A stretch of DNA of 64,000 nt, from assembly GCA_965260995.1 (NCBI GenBank), contig CBDHCD010000002.1, positions 868,001 through 932,000 of the forward strand, read 5' to 3'. This DNA is from JBBROS01 sp965260995 (lineage in GTDB: Bacteria > Pseudomonadota > Alphaproteobacteria > Acetobacterales > Acetobacteraceae). The position numbers and the translations under genes are program-made. A model generated the notes under the pieces. It worked only from the letters and a program-made list of their open reading frames with translations, was not told the origin of the DNA and did not search any database. Positions 25,451 through 33,399 of this stretch are shown here, in pieces (the first letter of the stretch is position 1; each line of letters begins with the position of its first letter).

Positions 25451-28375
25451 ATGCCTGACGGCGGGGAACGGGCCGCCGCCCCGCTCGGCGACGCGCGGCT
25501 GGCGCAGCGGCTGCGGCGGGAGACGCGGGCCGAGGTGCTGTTCGGGCGCGCGGACCGCGGGCGCTACAGCACCGACGCCTCGATCTACCAGGTCGAGCCG
25601 GTGGGCGTGATCGTGCCGCGCACCACCGAGGACGTGGCGTCGGCGATGGCCATCGCGCGGGAGCACGGCGTGCCGGTGCTGCCCCGCGGCGGCGGCACCA
25701 GCCAGTGCGGGCAGACGGTGAACCGGGCGCTGGTGATCGACTGCACCAAGCACTTGCGTCGGGTGATCGAGGTGGATGCCTCAGCGCGGCGGGCCTGGGT
25801 CGAACCCGGCCTGGTGCTGGGCCAGTTGAACGCGGCGTTAAAGCCGACCGGGCTGTTCTTCCCGATCGACCCAAGCACGGTCGCGCGCTGCACCATCGGC
25901 GGCATGGCGGGCAACAACTCGTGTGGGGCGAAGTCGATCCGCTACGGCCTGATGGCCGACAACGTGCGCGCCATCGACGCCATCCTGGCCGACGGCACGC
26001 GGCACCGGTTCGGGACCGTGCCAGACAATCTCGGCGCCGGCGTGGCTCTGCGCATCGCCGACTTGGTGCAGCGCCTGCGGGCATTGGGGGCGGCAGAGGC
26101 GTCGGAAATCGCGGCCCGGTTCCCGGACCAGATGCGCCGGGTGGGCGGCTACAACATCGAGGCGCTGACCCCGGCGGCCCGGCGCGAGGGGCGCGGCAAC
26201 CTGGCCCGGCTGCTGGTCGGCTCCGAGGGCACGCTCGCGTTCTCGGCGGCGCTGGAACTCGACCTGCACCCGGTGCTGCCGCGCAAGATGTTGGGCATTT
26301 GCCAGTTCCCGACGTTCCGCGCCGCGATGGAGGCGTCGAAGCACTTGGTGGCTTTGCGCCCGGAGGCGGTGGAACTGGTGGACCGCACCATGATCGACCT
26401 GGGCCGGAACATCGAGATCTATCGCCCGACCATCGACCGCATGGTGCGAAGCGGGCCGGGGGGCGAGCCGGACAGCCTGCTGATCGTGGAGTTCCACGGC
26501 CAGGAGGACGCGCCGTTGTTGGCCAAGCTCGGCGAGTTGGACGAGGCGATGGCCGACCTCGGCTATCCGGGGGCCGTGGTCCGCGCCACCGACCCGGCGT
26601 TCCAGGCATCCATCGCCACGGTGCGCGAAGCCGGTCTCAACATCATGATGAGCATGAAAGGCGACGGCAAGCCGGTCTCGTTCATCGAGGACTGCGCCGT
26701 GCCGCTGGATGACCTGGCCGACTACACCGAGCGGCTGAACCAGGTGTTCGAGCGCCACGGCACCAAGGGCACCTGGTACGCCCACGCCAGCGTCGGCTGC
26801 CTGCACGTGCGCCCGGTGCTGAATATGAAGGACCCGGCCGATGTGCGCGCCATGCGCGAGATCGCGGAGGAGTGCTTCGCCTTGGTGCGCGAGTACAAGG
26901 GCAGCCACAGCGGCGAACACGGCGACGGCATCGTGCGCTCCGAGTTCCACGAGATGATGTTCGGCCCGCGCATCATCCGCGCGTTCGAGGCGGTGAAGGA
27001 CGCCTTCGACCCGGAGGGGCTGCTGAACCCGAACCGCGTGGTGCGCCCGCCGCGGATGGATGACCGCAGCCTGTTCCGCTACGGGCCGGATTACGCGCCC
27101 GCGCCGGGGTTCGCGCCGCAGCTCGATTGGTCCGCCTATCCGGGGCCGCTGGGCGGGATGCTGGCCGCGGTCGAGATGTGCAACAACAACGGCACCTGCC
27201 GCCGCTTCGACGCGGGCACGATGTGCCCGAGCTACCGCGCCACGCGCGATGAGGAACACCTGACGCGGGGGCGGGCCAACACGCTGCGGCTGGCCTTGAC
27301 CGGGCAGTTGGGGGCGGACGCGATGGCGGGCGACGACGTGGCGGCGGCGCTGAAGCTGTGCGTGTCGTGCAAGGCGTGCCGGCGGGAGTGCCCGACCGGC
27401 GTCGACATGGCGCGGATGAAGGTCGAGGCGCTGGCGGCCAGGGCCGGGCGGCACGGGGTGGGCTTGCGCGAGCGCCTGGTGGCGGAGTTGCCGCGCTACG
27501 CCCCTTGGGCCGCGCGGGCCGCGCCGTTGATGAACCTGCGCAACCGGTCCGGCGCGCTGCGATGGTTGTCGGAGCGGATGCTGGGACTGTCCGCGTCCCG
27601 GCCGTTGCCGGCGTGGCAATCGCGGCCGTTCCGCGATGCGGAGGTGGCCGCCGGGCCTGGGGCGAGGGGCGACGTGCTGCTGTTCGCCGACACGTTCAAC
27701 CGCTACTTCGAGCCGGAGAACCTGCGCGCGGCGGTGCGGGTGCTGGCGGCGGCGGGCTATCGCGCCGTGCTGCCGCCGGGCAAGCCGCTGTGCTGCGGGC
27801 GCACCTACCTCTCGGCCGGAATGGTCGAGCGGGCGCGGATGGAGGCGCGGCGCACCTTAACCGCCCTGGCGAGCGATCTGCCGGTGATCGGGCTGGAACC
27901 CTCCTGCTTACTCACCTTGCGCGACGAGTTCACCGCCTTGCTGCCCGGCGCGGAAGCGAAGGCGCTGGCAGGCCGGGCCATGCTGATCGGCGAGTTCCTG
28001 GCCCGGCACGGCGACGGGCTGACGCTCGGGCCGGTGGCGGCGCGGGCGCACGTCCACGGGCATTGCCATCAGAAGGCGTTCGGGGCGCTGCCGGACTCGC
28101 TGGCGTCGCTCGGCCGGGTCCCGGGAATGGAGGTGACGACGATCCAGTCCTCGTGCTGCGGCATGGCCGGCGCGTTCGGCTACCAGGCGGAGACGCAGGC
28201 CGAGAGCCGGGCGATGGCGGAGGCCGGGCTGCTGCCGGCGGTGCGCGCCGCCGGGGCGGAGGACGTGATCGTGGCCGACGGGACCTCGTGCCGGCACCAG
28301 ATCGCCGACCTGTCCGGGCGGCAGGCGGTGCATTCGGTGCGCGTGCTGGACCAAGCCATCCGAGCCACGGCATGA
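25451..28375 (+). CDS. Fused FAD-linked oxidase and Fe-S protein (GlcD-GlcF / D-lactate dehydrogenase-like)
   Basis: This 974-residue fusion has an N-terminal FAD-binding domain (VGVIVPRTTEDVASAMAIAR near residue 50, LPRGGGTSQCGQTVN, GGMAGNNSCGAKSIRYG near residue 155 and GSEGTLAFSAALELDLHPV) and a covalent-type FAD oxidase cap (THASVGCLHVRP-like text near 450, SGEHGDGIVRSE). After that come an Fe-S domain with C-x-x-C-x-x-C-x-x-x-C-P (CVSCKACRRECP, near residues 636-647) and two CCG-type domains (LCCGRTYLSAGM near 778, QSSCCGMAGAFGY near 900). Such enzymes oxidise glycolate, D-lactate or other 2-hydroxy acids and feed the quinone pool. The preceding aminotransferase consumes glyoxylate, so glycolate is an attractive substrate. 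ATG 25451 is 6 bases after that gene. Confidence 0.88.
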   Translation: MPDGGERAAAPLGDARLAQRLRRETRAEVLFGRADRGRYSTDASIYQVEPVGVIVPRTTEDVASAMAIAREHGVPVLPRGGGTSQCGQTVNRALVIDCTKHLRRVIEVDASARRAWVEPGLVLGQLNAALKPTGLFFPIDPSTVARCTIGGMAGNNSCGAKSIRYGLMADNVRAIDAILADGTRHRFGTVPDNLGAGVALRIADLVQRLRALGAAEASEIAARFPDQMRRVGGYNIEALTPAARREGRGNLARLLVGSEGTLAFSAALELDLHPVLPRKMLGICQFPTFRAAMEASKHLVALRPEAVELVDRTMIDLGRNIEIYRPTIDRMVRSGPGGEPDSLLIVEFHGQEDAPLLAKLGELDEAMADLGYPGAVVRATDPAFQASIATVREAGLNIMMSMKGDGKPVSFIEDCAVPLDDLADYTERLNQVFERHGTKGTWYAHASVGCLHVRPVLNMKDPADVRAMREIAEECFALVREYKGSHSGEHGDGIVRSEFHEMMFGPRIIRAFEAVKDAFDPEGLLNPNRVVRPPRMDDRSLFRYGPDYAPAPGFAPQLDWSAYPGPLGGMLAAVEMCNNNGTCRRFDAGTMCPSYRATRDEEHLTRGRANTLRLALTGQLGADAMAGDDVAAALKLCVSCKACRRECPTGVDMARMKVEALAARAGRHGVGLRERLVAELPRYAPWAARAAPLMNLRNRSGALRWLSERMLGLSASRPLPAWQSRPFRDAEVAAGPGARGDVLLFADTFNRYFEPENLRAAVRVLAAAGYRAVLPPGKPLCCGRTYLSAGMVERARMEARRTLTALASDLPVIGLEPSCLLTLRDEFTALLPGAEAKALAGRAMLIGEFLARHGDGLTLGPVAARAHVHGHCHQKAFGALPDSLASLGRVPGMEVTTIQSSCCGMAGAFGYQAETQAESRAMAEAGLLPAVRAAGAEDVIVADGTSCRHQIADLSGRQAVHSVRVLDQAIRATA

Positions 28376-28798
28376 AAGCCTAATCCATGACCGATGCCCC
28401 TGACCAAACCAAGCTGACCCGCACCAAGCAGCGTTGGGCCGAGACGGGCCAGTTCCTGACCGGGCGCGCCACGCGACCCGAAGAGGAACGGCTGCCGCCC
28501 GGCCAGCGTCAGGTGCTGGACTGGCCGGTGTTGGACCTCGGCGTGCGCCCGGATGTGCCAACGGCTCGATGGCAGCTCCGGCTGTTCGGCGCAGTTAGGG
28601 AGGCGGCAACGCTGGACTGGGCCACGTTCCAGGCTCTGCCGCAGATGGAGGCGACGTCCGACATCCACTGCGTTACCACTTGGTCGCGCTACGACAACGC
28701 TTGGCGCGGAGTGGCGACGCGGACGTTGCTGGACTTAACCCGTCCGCAGGAGGACGCGCGCTTCGTCATCCTGCACAGTTACGACGGCTATACTGCTA

Positions 28799-29663
28799 GG
28801 CGGTAGTGACGATTTCACCGAAGCAGGACGACTATGGCGGCGAGTTGGACGAAGCCTCTGTAGTTGGGCAGGAGCTTGTCGTAGCGGGTGGCCACGCGCC
28901 TGAACTGCTTCAGCTTGTTGAAGAACCGCTCGGCGAGGTTGCGCTCCCGGTAGAGCGCCTTGTCATGGTCGCGTGGCGTTTTGCGGTTGGACCGGGGCGG
29001 GATGACAGCCTCGGCTCCCATGTCGCCTATGGCATCCCGCAGGTGGTCAGCGTCGTATCCCTTGTCGGCGATCACGGCACCGGGCTTGAGGCCGTCCAGC
29101 AGTTCGTGGCCGCGCGTGACGTCATGGCGCTGCCCCGGCCCGAACAGCAGGCGCACCGGGTTGCCCAGCGCGTCGGTGGCGGCGTGTACCTTGGTGCTCA
29201 GGCCGCCGCGAGAGCGGCCCAGCCCCTGGGCATCAGGCCCCCCTTGGACCGGCGGGCCCCGGCCGCGTGCTGGTGGGCGCGCACGACCGTGCTGTCGATC
29301 ATCAGCCATTCCAGGTCGCTGTCCGCCGCAAGCACGGCCAGGAAGCCGCCCAAGACGTCGCGCTCGACCCAGCGATAGAAGCGGCGCTTCACGGCCTGGT
29401 AATCACCATACCGCTCGGGCAGGTCGCGCCAGCGCGCGCCAGAGCGCGCCATCCACAGCAGCGCATCCACGAACCGGCGGTTGTCGCAACGCGGCCCACG
29501 CTGGCCCTCGCGCCCGCCCGGAACCAGGTCCCGCAAGCGCTCCCACTGGTCGTCGCGCAACGCATCCACCTCAACGCCCGCCATCGCCAAACCTCGAAAT
29601 CAGCCTTGAACCACACCCAGCGCCGAACCGGAACCCAGCCAAGCTGAAATCGTCACTACGGCC
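28799..29663 (-). mobile_element. IS5-family insertion sequence (IS427-like group), 865 bp, TA duplication
   Basis: The inverted ends are GGCGGTAGTGACGATTTCA at 28799-28817 and its complement, with one mismatch, at 29645-29663. A 2-bp TA flanks both ends (28797-28798, 29664-29665). Excision rebuilds the host gene in frame. The two-frame transposase on the minus strand looks undamaged, so this is a recent and possibly active insertion. Confidence 0.92.
28815..29584 (-). CDS. IS5-family transposase made by -1 frameshift
   Basis: Frame A starts at ATG 29584 (TTG 29590 possible) and encodes VEVDALRDDQWERLRDLVPG, the RWRDLPERYGDYQAVKRRF helix-turn-helix part and the first catalytic Asp in LEWLMIDSTVVRAHQHAAG. 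At the run A-A-G-G-G-G-G-G (near 29235-29243) the ribosome must slip -1 to enter frame B, which reads GGPDAQGLGRSRGGLSTKVH, the second Asp in GAVIADKGYDADHLRDAI and the Glu in LYRERNLAERFFNKLKQFRR. This arrangement is standard for this IS5 subgroup. Frame B alone runs 28815-29309; frame A alone ends at 29198. The joined product would be about 255 residues. Confidence 0.88.
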
Positions 29664-29894
29664 TAATCTGTCGATCGGGGATTTTACTGCGCCTAATGCC
29701 CTGCTGGCCACGCACTGGCAAGGCAAGCCGATCAGCCGCGCGCATGACGGCCCGGCCCGGCTTGTGGTACCGCACCTTTATTTCTGGAAAAGCGCCAAAT
29801 GGGTGCAGCGAATCGAGTTCAGCCCGGTGGACAAGCCGGGCCACTGGGAGGTGCGCGGCTATCACGTGCGCGGCGATCCTTGGGCCGAGGAGCG

Positions 29895-30863
29895 TTACAG
29901 TGAACCGACCCTGGCCTGTTCCGGCGAGCGCACCTCTATCGGTGGCAAGCCGACGATGTCGTAAGTCGCGGACGCGATCCCGATCCCGGCGTTGTCGAGT
30001 TCATCGACGATGTAACGGCTCATCGCGTCCTTGGTGCCGCGGATCCTGTGTGTGCCGGCGATGAACCGCACGGTCAGTTCCAGCCAGTTGTCGGTGATGC
30101 GGAAGTAGACATGTGGGTTGAGATCCGGCCCTTCGATGCCGAACGTCTTCTCAAGCTCGGCTTTGGCATCAGCCGCCATCGCCCCCGGATCCTCCGCGTA
30201 GCGCCGCGCCGCCGTCAGCAGGATCGTCTCCACTCGGGCGCGGTCCGCCTTGTAGGTGATCGGGATCATCATCTCCTCCCAGATGAACGGGAAATCGCGC
30301 GTGTAGTTGAACACGGGTTCCGAAAAGATCTTGGAGTTGCTGACGGTGACGATGCGCCCGGTGAACTGCCGGCTCCTGACCCACATCGCCGGGTCGGCGG
30401 ACTGCACACCAGGCGGCTGGCCCATCTCCATGATGGTCGTCTGGATGAACCCGAGCCGCAGCACGTCGCCGCGTACGCCGCCCATCGAGATGCGGTCGCC
30501 GACGGTGAACGTGGAACCGCGCAGGATGACGAAGTAGCCGGCCAATGCCGTGACCACTTGCTGCAACGCGAAGGCGAGTCCAGCGGATATAAGACCGAAG
30601 GCGGTGGCGAGCCGGGTCGGATCGTTGAACCAAATGGACAGGAGGCCGAGGATCAGCACGACGGCGCTCAGCAAGCTGATCGCCTGGCGGGTCCAGAACC
30701 GGCTCTGGATCGAGGCTTGGTCCGGCTTGCCGAGCATGAAGCCGACCAGCCACCGCAGCATGGCCCGCGACCCGACCACGACGGCGATGAACACCAGCGA
30801 GAGGATGAGCTTGCGCCCGTTCTCCGCGTTGACGCCCACCCAATTGATGCCGAAGAATTCCAA
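29895..30863 (-). CDS. MscS-family mechanosensitive ion channel
   Basis: This 322-residue membrane protein has three hydrophobic segments (about residues 18-42, 62-84 and 88-112), the last being the Gly/Ala-rich pore helix LISAGLAFALQQVVTALAGYF. It is followed by the beta domain FTVGDRISMGGVRGDVLRLG and VSNSKIFSEPVFNYTRDFPF. It would open on hypo-osmotic membrane tension to release solutes. Length and order match small MscS proteins. The 3' end overlaps the disrupted sulfite-oxidase-like gene by 70 bases in convergent orientation. Confidence 0.9.
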   Translation of the reverse strand: MEFFGINWVGVNAENGRKLILSLVFIAVVVGSRAMLRWLVGFMLGKPDQASIQSRFWTRQAISLLSAVVLILGLLSIWFNDPTRLATAFGLISAGLAFALQQVVTALAGYFVILRGSTFTVGDRISMGGVRGDVLRLGFIQTTIMEMGQPPGVQSADPAMWVRSRQFTGRIVTVSNSKIFSEPVFNYTRDFPFIWEEMMIPITYKADRARVETILLTAARRYAEDPGAMAADAKAELEKTFGIEGPDLNPHVYFRITDNWLELTVRFIAGTHRIRGTKDAMSRYIVDELDNAGIGIASATYDIVGLPPIEVRSPEQARVGSL

Positions 30864-31430
30864 CCCTGCTCTCCTGACCGCGCCGAACCCGGCTCATTAT
30901 CATGGCTGAACGCCCGAAACCCGCCCTGGTCGCCTCGCTTCCACATGGTCGATCTCGCGTTGCAGAAAATAGCTCAGCGCCGTCCGCGACCCGACGATAG
31001 CGCCCAGCTATTGGACAGAGGACTCTGTTGCGAACTCACCTGGGCTTCGGCGGGCTGTGCCCCGAGCGATGAGGAGCAGGGCGTTGCCAGGCTGCGAAGG
31101 GCGGCGCCTCGAAGGCGGCGTCGTGTCGTGGGCCGTCCGCCGGCATCGCCGCTGCGGCGGGAGCGGCCGCGGTCCTGAGCAGATGACGGCCGGGCGGGGC
31201 GCCCCGGTTGACCACGGCGCCCTCTGCCGCTCGGTGCAGAATCATGCGACGGAGAGGCAGAGGCACCCGCGCTGGCCAGGGCGCGGGCCGCGCTCGGCCG
31301 GTTGGAGGGGGGACGAGACGGACGAGGCCTGCGTGCAGGCGCGAGGCCGGTGGGCCTGCGTCGGAAACTTCCTCACTCAACCGAAACGAACCAAGGCACC
31401 TGTGAGCGCACCTATCCGGTGAATTCGTAG
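30864..31430. other. Intergenic stretch, no gene supported
   Basis: About 570 bases lie between mscS and the tRNA-like end. Short open frames exist on both strands (for example 31036-31380 minus), but their translations are Ala/Pro/Arg-rich and resemble no family. I see no convincing promoter, RNA gene or IS end here. Confidence 0.4.
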
Positions 31431-31435
31431 TGAGC

Positions 31436-31468
31436 AGGTCCTCAGTTCAATCCTGAGCGTCGGCACCA
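31436..31468 (+). tRNA. tRNA-like 3' end fragment (T arm, acceptor, CCA)
   Basis: Positions 31441-31457 form a perfect 5-bp T stem (CTCAG/CTGAG) around the canonical T loop TTCAATC. Then come seven acceptor-stem bases CGTCGGC (31458-31464), discriminator A and CCA (31466-31468). No matching 5' acceptor GCCGACG, D arm or clear anticodon arm is found upstream, so this is a partial or decayed tRNA, possibly of Leu type. It touches the metW stop codon (31469). Confidence 0.45.
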
Positions 31469-32110
31469 TCATCCCGTCCCCGCCCGGCGCAGCAGGAACA
31501 GCGCTTGCTCGCCGAACAGGTTGGCCAGGCCCGGGAAGCGCCGCCACGGCGCGCGGCGGCCCTCGTCGTCGATCGCCAGCCAGTCCTCGACCTCGTAGCC
31601 CTCCTGCCGGCACAGGTCGAAGAAGTCCTGGATGGTGCAGGGGTGGATGTTCGGCGTCTCGTGCCACGGCCGGTCCCACGTCGCGGTCATCGGCATCCGG
31701 CCCTGCCACACCAACTGCCAGCGCACCCGCCAGTGGCCGAAGTTGGGGAAGCTGACCAGCGCCCGCTCGCCGATCCGCAGCATCTGCCGCATCACCTCGC
31801 GCGGCCGCTCGACCGCTTGCAGCGTGCGGGACAGCACCACGTAGTCGAACAGCCCGTCCGGGTAGTGCGCCAGGTCGTTGTCGGCGTCGCCGTGCATCAC
31901 CGGCAGGCCGTGGGCGACGGCGTGCGTCACCTCGGCCATGTCGATCTCGATGCCGCGCGCGTCGCAGCCCTGGGTGCGGAACAGGTGCTCGATCAGGGTG
32001 CCGTCGCCGCTGCCGATGTCGAGCACGCGGGCGCCGGGGCGGATCATCTGCGAGATGAGCCGCAGGTCGAGCCGCATGCTGCGGTGCGGACGCACGGGCT
32101 GCGGCTTCAT
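31469..32110 (-). CDS. metW: Methionine biosynthesis protein MetW
   Basis: This 213-residue class I methyltransferase-fold protein has VLDIGSGDGTLIEHL near residue 29 (SAM loop), RGIEIDMAEVTHAVAHGLPV, GDADNDLAHYPDGLFDYVVL and SRTLQAVERP. The conserved MetW segment FGHWRVRWQLVWQGRMP is near residue 125 and NIHPCTIQDFFDLC near residue 155. MetW works with MetX in homoserine acylation and methionine synthesis and is nearly always its neighbour. Here metW starts 4 bases after the metX stop. Confidence 0.95.
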   Translation of the reverse strand: MKPQPVRPHRSMRLDLRLISQMIRPGARVLDIGSGDGTLIEHLFRTQGCDARGIEIDMAEVTHAVAHGLPVMHGDADNDLAHYPDGLFDYVVLSRTLQAVERPREVMRQMLRIGERALVSFPNFGHWRVRWQLVWQGRMPMTATWDRPWHETPNIHPCTIQDFFDLCRQEGYEVEDWLAIDDEGRRAPWRRFPGLANLFGEQALFLLRRAGTG

Positions 32111-32114
32111 GGCG

Positions 32115-33311
32115 CTAGGCCAGCCGCGCGTGCTCGGCGCAGCCGGCGAGGAAGCCGCGCAGCGTGCGGTGCATGTCCGGCTCGTCGAGCAGGAAGGCGT
32201 CGTGCCCCTTGTCGCTGGCGATCTCGACGAAGCTGGCGTTGGCCCCGGCCTGGTTCAGCGCCCGCGCGATGGCGCGGGACTGCGCGGTCGGGAACAGCCA
32301 GTCGCTGTTGAAGCTGATGATGCAGAAGCGCGCCGGGCAGCCGCGGAACGCCGCCGACAGGTCGCCGCCGTGGTCGGCCGCGAGGTCGAACAGGTCCATG
32401 GCGCGCGTGATCGTCAGGTAGCTGTTGGCGTCGAAGCGGTTGACGAAGGTGCTGCCCTGGTAGCGCAGGTAGCTTTCGACCTCGAACATGTCGCCGAACA
32501 GGCTGACGTCCACGGGGTTGGGGGCCGGGTCGCTCGGCTGGCGCATGCGGCGGCCGAACTTGCGGGTCAGCGCCTGCTCGCTGAGGTAGGTGATGTGGGC
32601 GGCCATGCGGGCGACGGCGAGGCCGCGGGCGGGCACGCGGCCTTCCCGCCAGTAGAAGCCGCCCTGCCAGTCGGGATCGGCGAAGATCGCCTGGCGGCCG
32701 ACCTCGTGGAAGGCGATGTTCTGCGCCGAGTGGAACGGCGCGGTGGCGATCGGCACGGCGGCGAACACGCTGTCGGGGAAGGTCGCCGCCCATTCCAGCA
32801 CCTGCATCCCGCCCATGGAGCCGCCGACGGCCGCGAACAGCCGCCCGATGCCGAGGCGCTCGACCAGGCGCTTCTGCGCCCGGACCATGTCGCGGATGGT
32901 GATGGTGGGGAACTCGATGCCCCACGGCTCGGCGCCGCCCGGGCGCCGCGGGCTGCGCGGGCCGGTGCTGCCCATGCAGCCGCCGAGCACGTTGGCGCAG
33001 ATCACGAAGAAGCGGTCGGTGTCCACCGGGCGGCCCGGCCCGACCACGTGGCTCCACCAGCCGGGCTTGCCGGTCTGCGGGTGGGTTTCGGCCGCGTGCT
33101 GGTCCCCGGTCAACGCATGGCAGACCAGCACGGCGTTGCTGCGCTCGGCGTTCAGGGCGCCGTAGGTGCGGTAGGAGATGGCCAGGCCGGGCAGCGCCAT
33201 GCCGGATTCGAGCGTGAACGGCTCGTCGAGCGTCAGGAGGTGACGCCCGTCCAGGTCCGGGGCGAGGGCGGCGGTGCTCGGCTGGGGATGATCCATGACA
33301 AAACGAGACAT
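32115..33311 (-). CDS. metX: Homoserine O-acetyltransferase (or succinyltransferase) MetX
   Basis: This 398-residue alpha/beta hydrolase-fold acyltransferase carries VCHALTGDQHAAE near residue 62, GSTGPRSPRRPGG near 117, the nucleophile elbow in VGGSMGGMQVLEWAATFPD near residue 165, the catalytic Asp region FNSDWLFPT near 335 and the late SDKGHDAFLLDEPD with the catalytic His. It activates homoserine for methionine synthesis. Both ATG 33311 and ATG 33296 are possible starts. It is divergent from the chorismate mutase gene across 88 bases; I see no SAM riboswitch core in that gap. MetX/MetW pairs of this type can be succinyl- rather than acetyl-specific. Confidence 0.93.
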   Translation of the reverse strand: MSRFVMDHPQPSTAALAPDLDGRHLLTLDEPFTLESGMALPGLAISYRTYGALNAERSNAVLVCHALTGDQHAAETHPQTGKPGWWSHVVGPGRPVDTDRFFVICANVLGGCMGSTGPRSPRRPGGAEPWGIEFPTITIRDMVRAQKRLVERLGIGRLFAAVGGSMGGMQVLEWAATFPDSVFAAVPIATAPFHSAQNIAFHEVGRQAIFADPDWQGGFYWREGRVPARGLAVARMAAHITYLSEQALTRKFGRRMRQPSDPAPNPVDVSLFGDMFEVESYLRYQGSTFVNRFDANSYLTITRAMDLFDLAADHGGDLSAAFRGCPARFCIISFNSDWLFPTAQSRAIARALNQAGANASFVEIASDKGHDAFLLDEPDMHRTLRGFLAGCAEHARLA

Positions 33312-33399
33312 AGGGCATCGCGACCGCGACCGGTAGGCGGCACGGCGCAGTTGTCACACGCCAGCGGCGAGCCAGTAGGCAGCGGCGCACGCGTCGGCT

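Larger units (their letters stand above)
28387..29964 (+). pseudogene. Sulfite-oxidase-like molybdopterin oxidoreductase, split by an IS5-family insertion
   Basis: The left part (28387-28798) encodes the N terminus and the Mo-ligand Cys region IHCVTTWSRYDNAWRGV (near residue 97), then FVILHSYDGYTA. The right part (29666-29964) continues with NLSIGDFTAPNALLATHW, PARLVVPHLYFWKSAKWVQR and WEVRGYHVRGDPWAEERY. Deleting the 865-bp IS plus one TA restores an uninterrupted 236-residue protein, so the insertion is the only lesion. The family (YedY/sulfite-oxidase fold) uses Mo-molybdopterin without a dinucleotide. The gene follows the FAD/Fe-S dehydrogenase by 11 bases and would have depended on the moco genes opposite. 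Its last 70 bases overlap the convergent mscS gene. Confidence 0.88.

Noticed and set aside
31036..31380. 114-codon minus-strand frame between mscS and metW
   Set aside because: Ala/Pro/Arg-rich, no ribosome site or family resemblance; treated as noncoding.
31380..31468. Complete tRNA gene
   Set aside because: Only the T arm and 3' acceptor are convincing; no 5' acceptor, D arm or anticodon stem could be matched, so it is listed as a fragment.
33312..33399. Possible SAM riboswitch in the metX leader
   Set aside because: The 88-base gap was read on the metX strand for the SAM-II style core and helices; none was recognisable.
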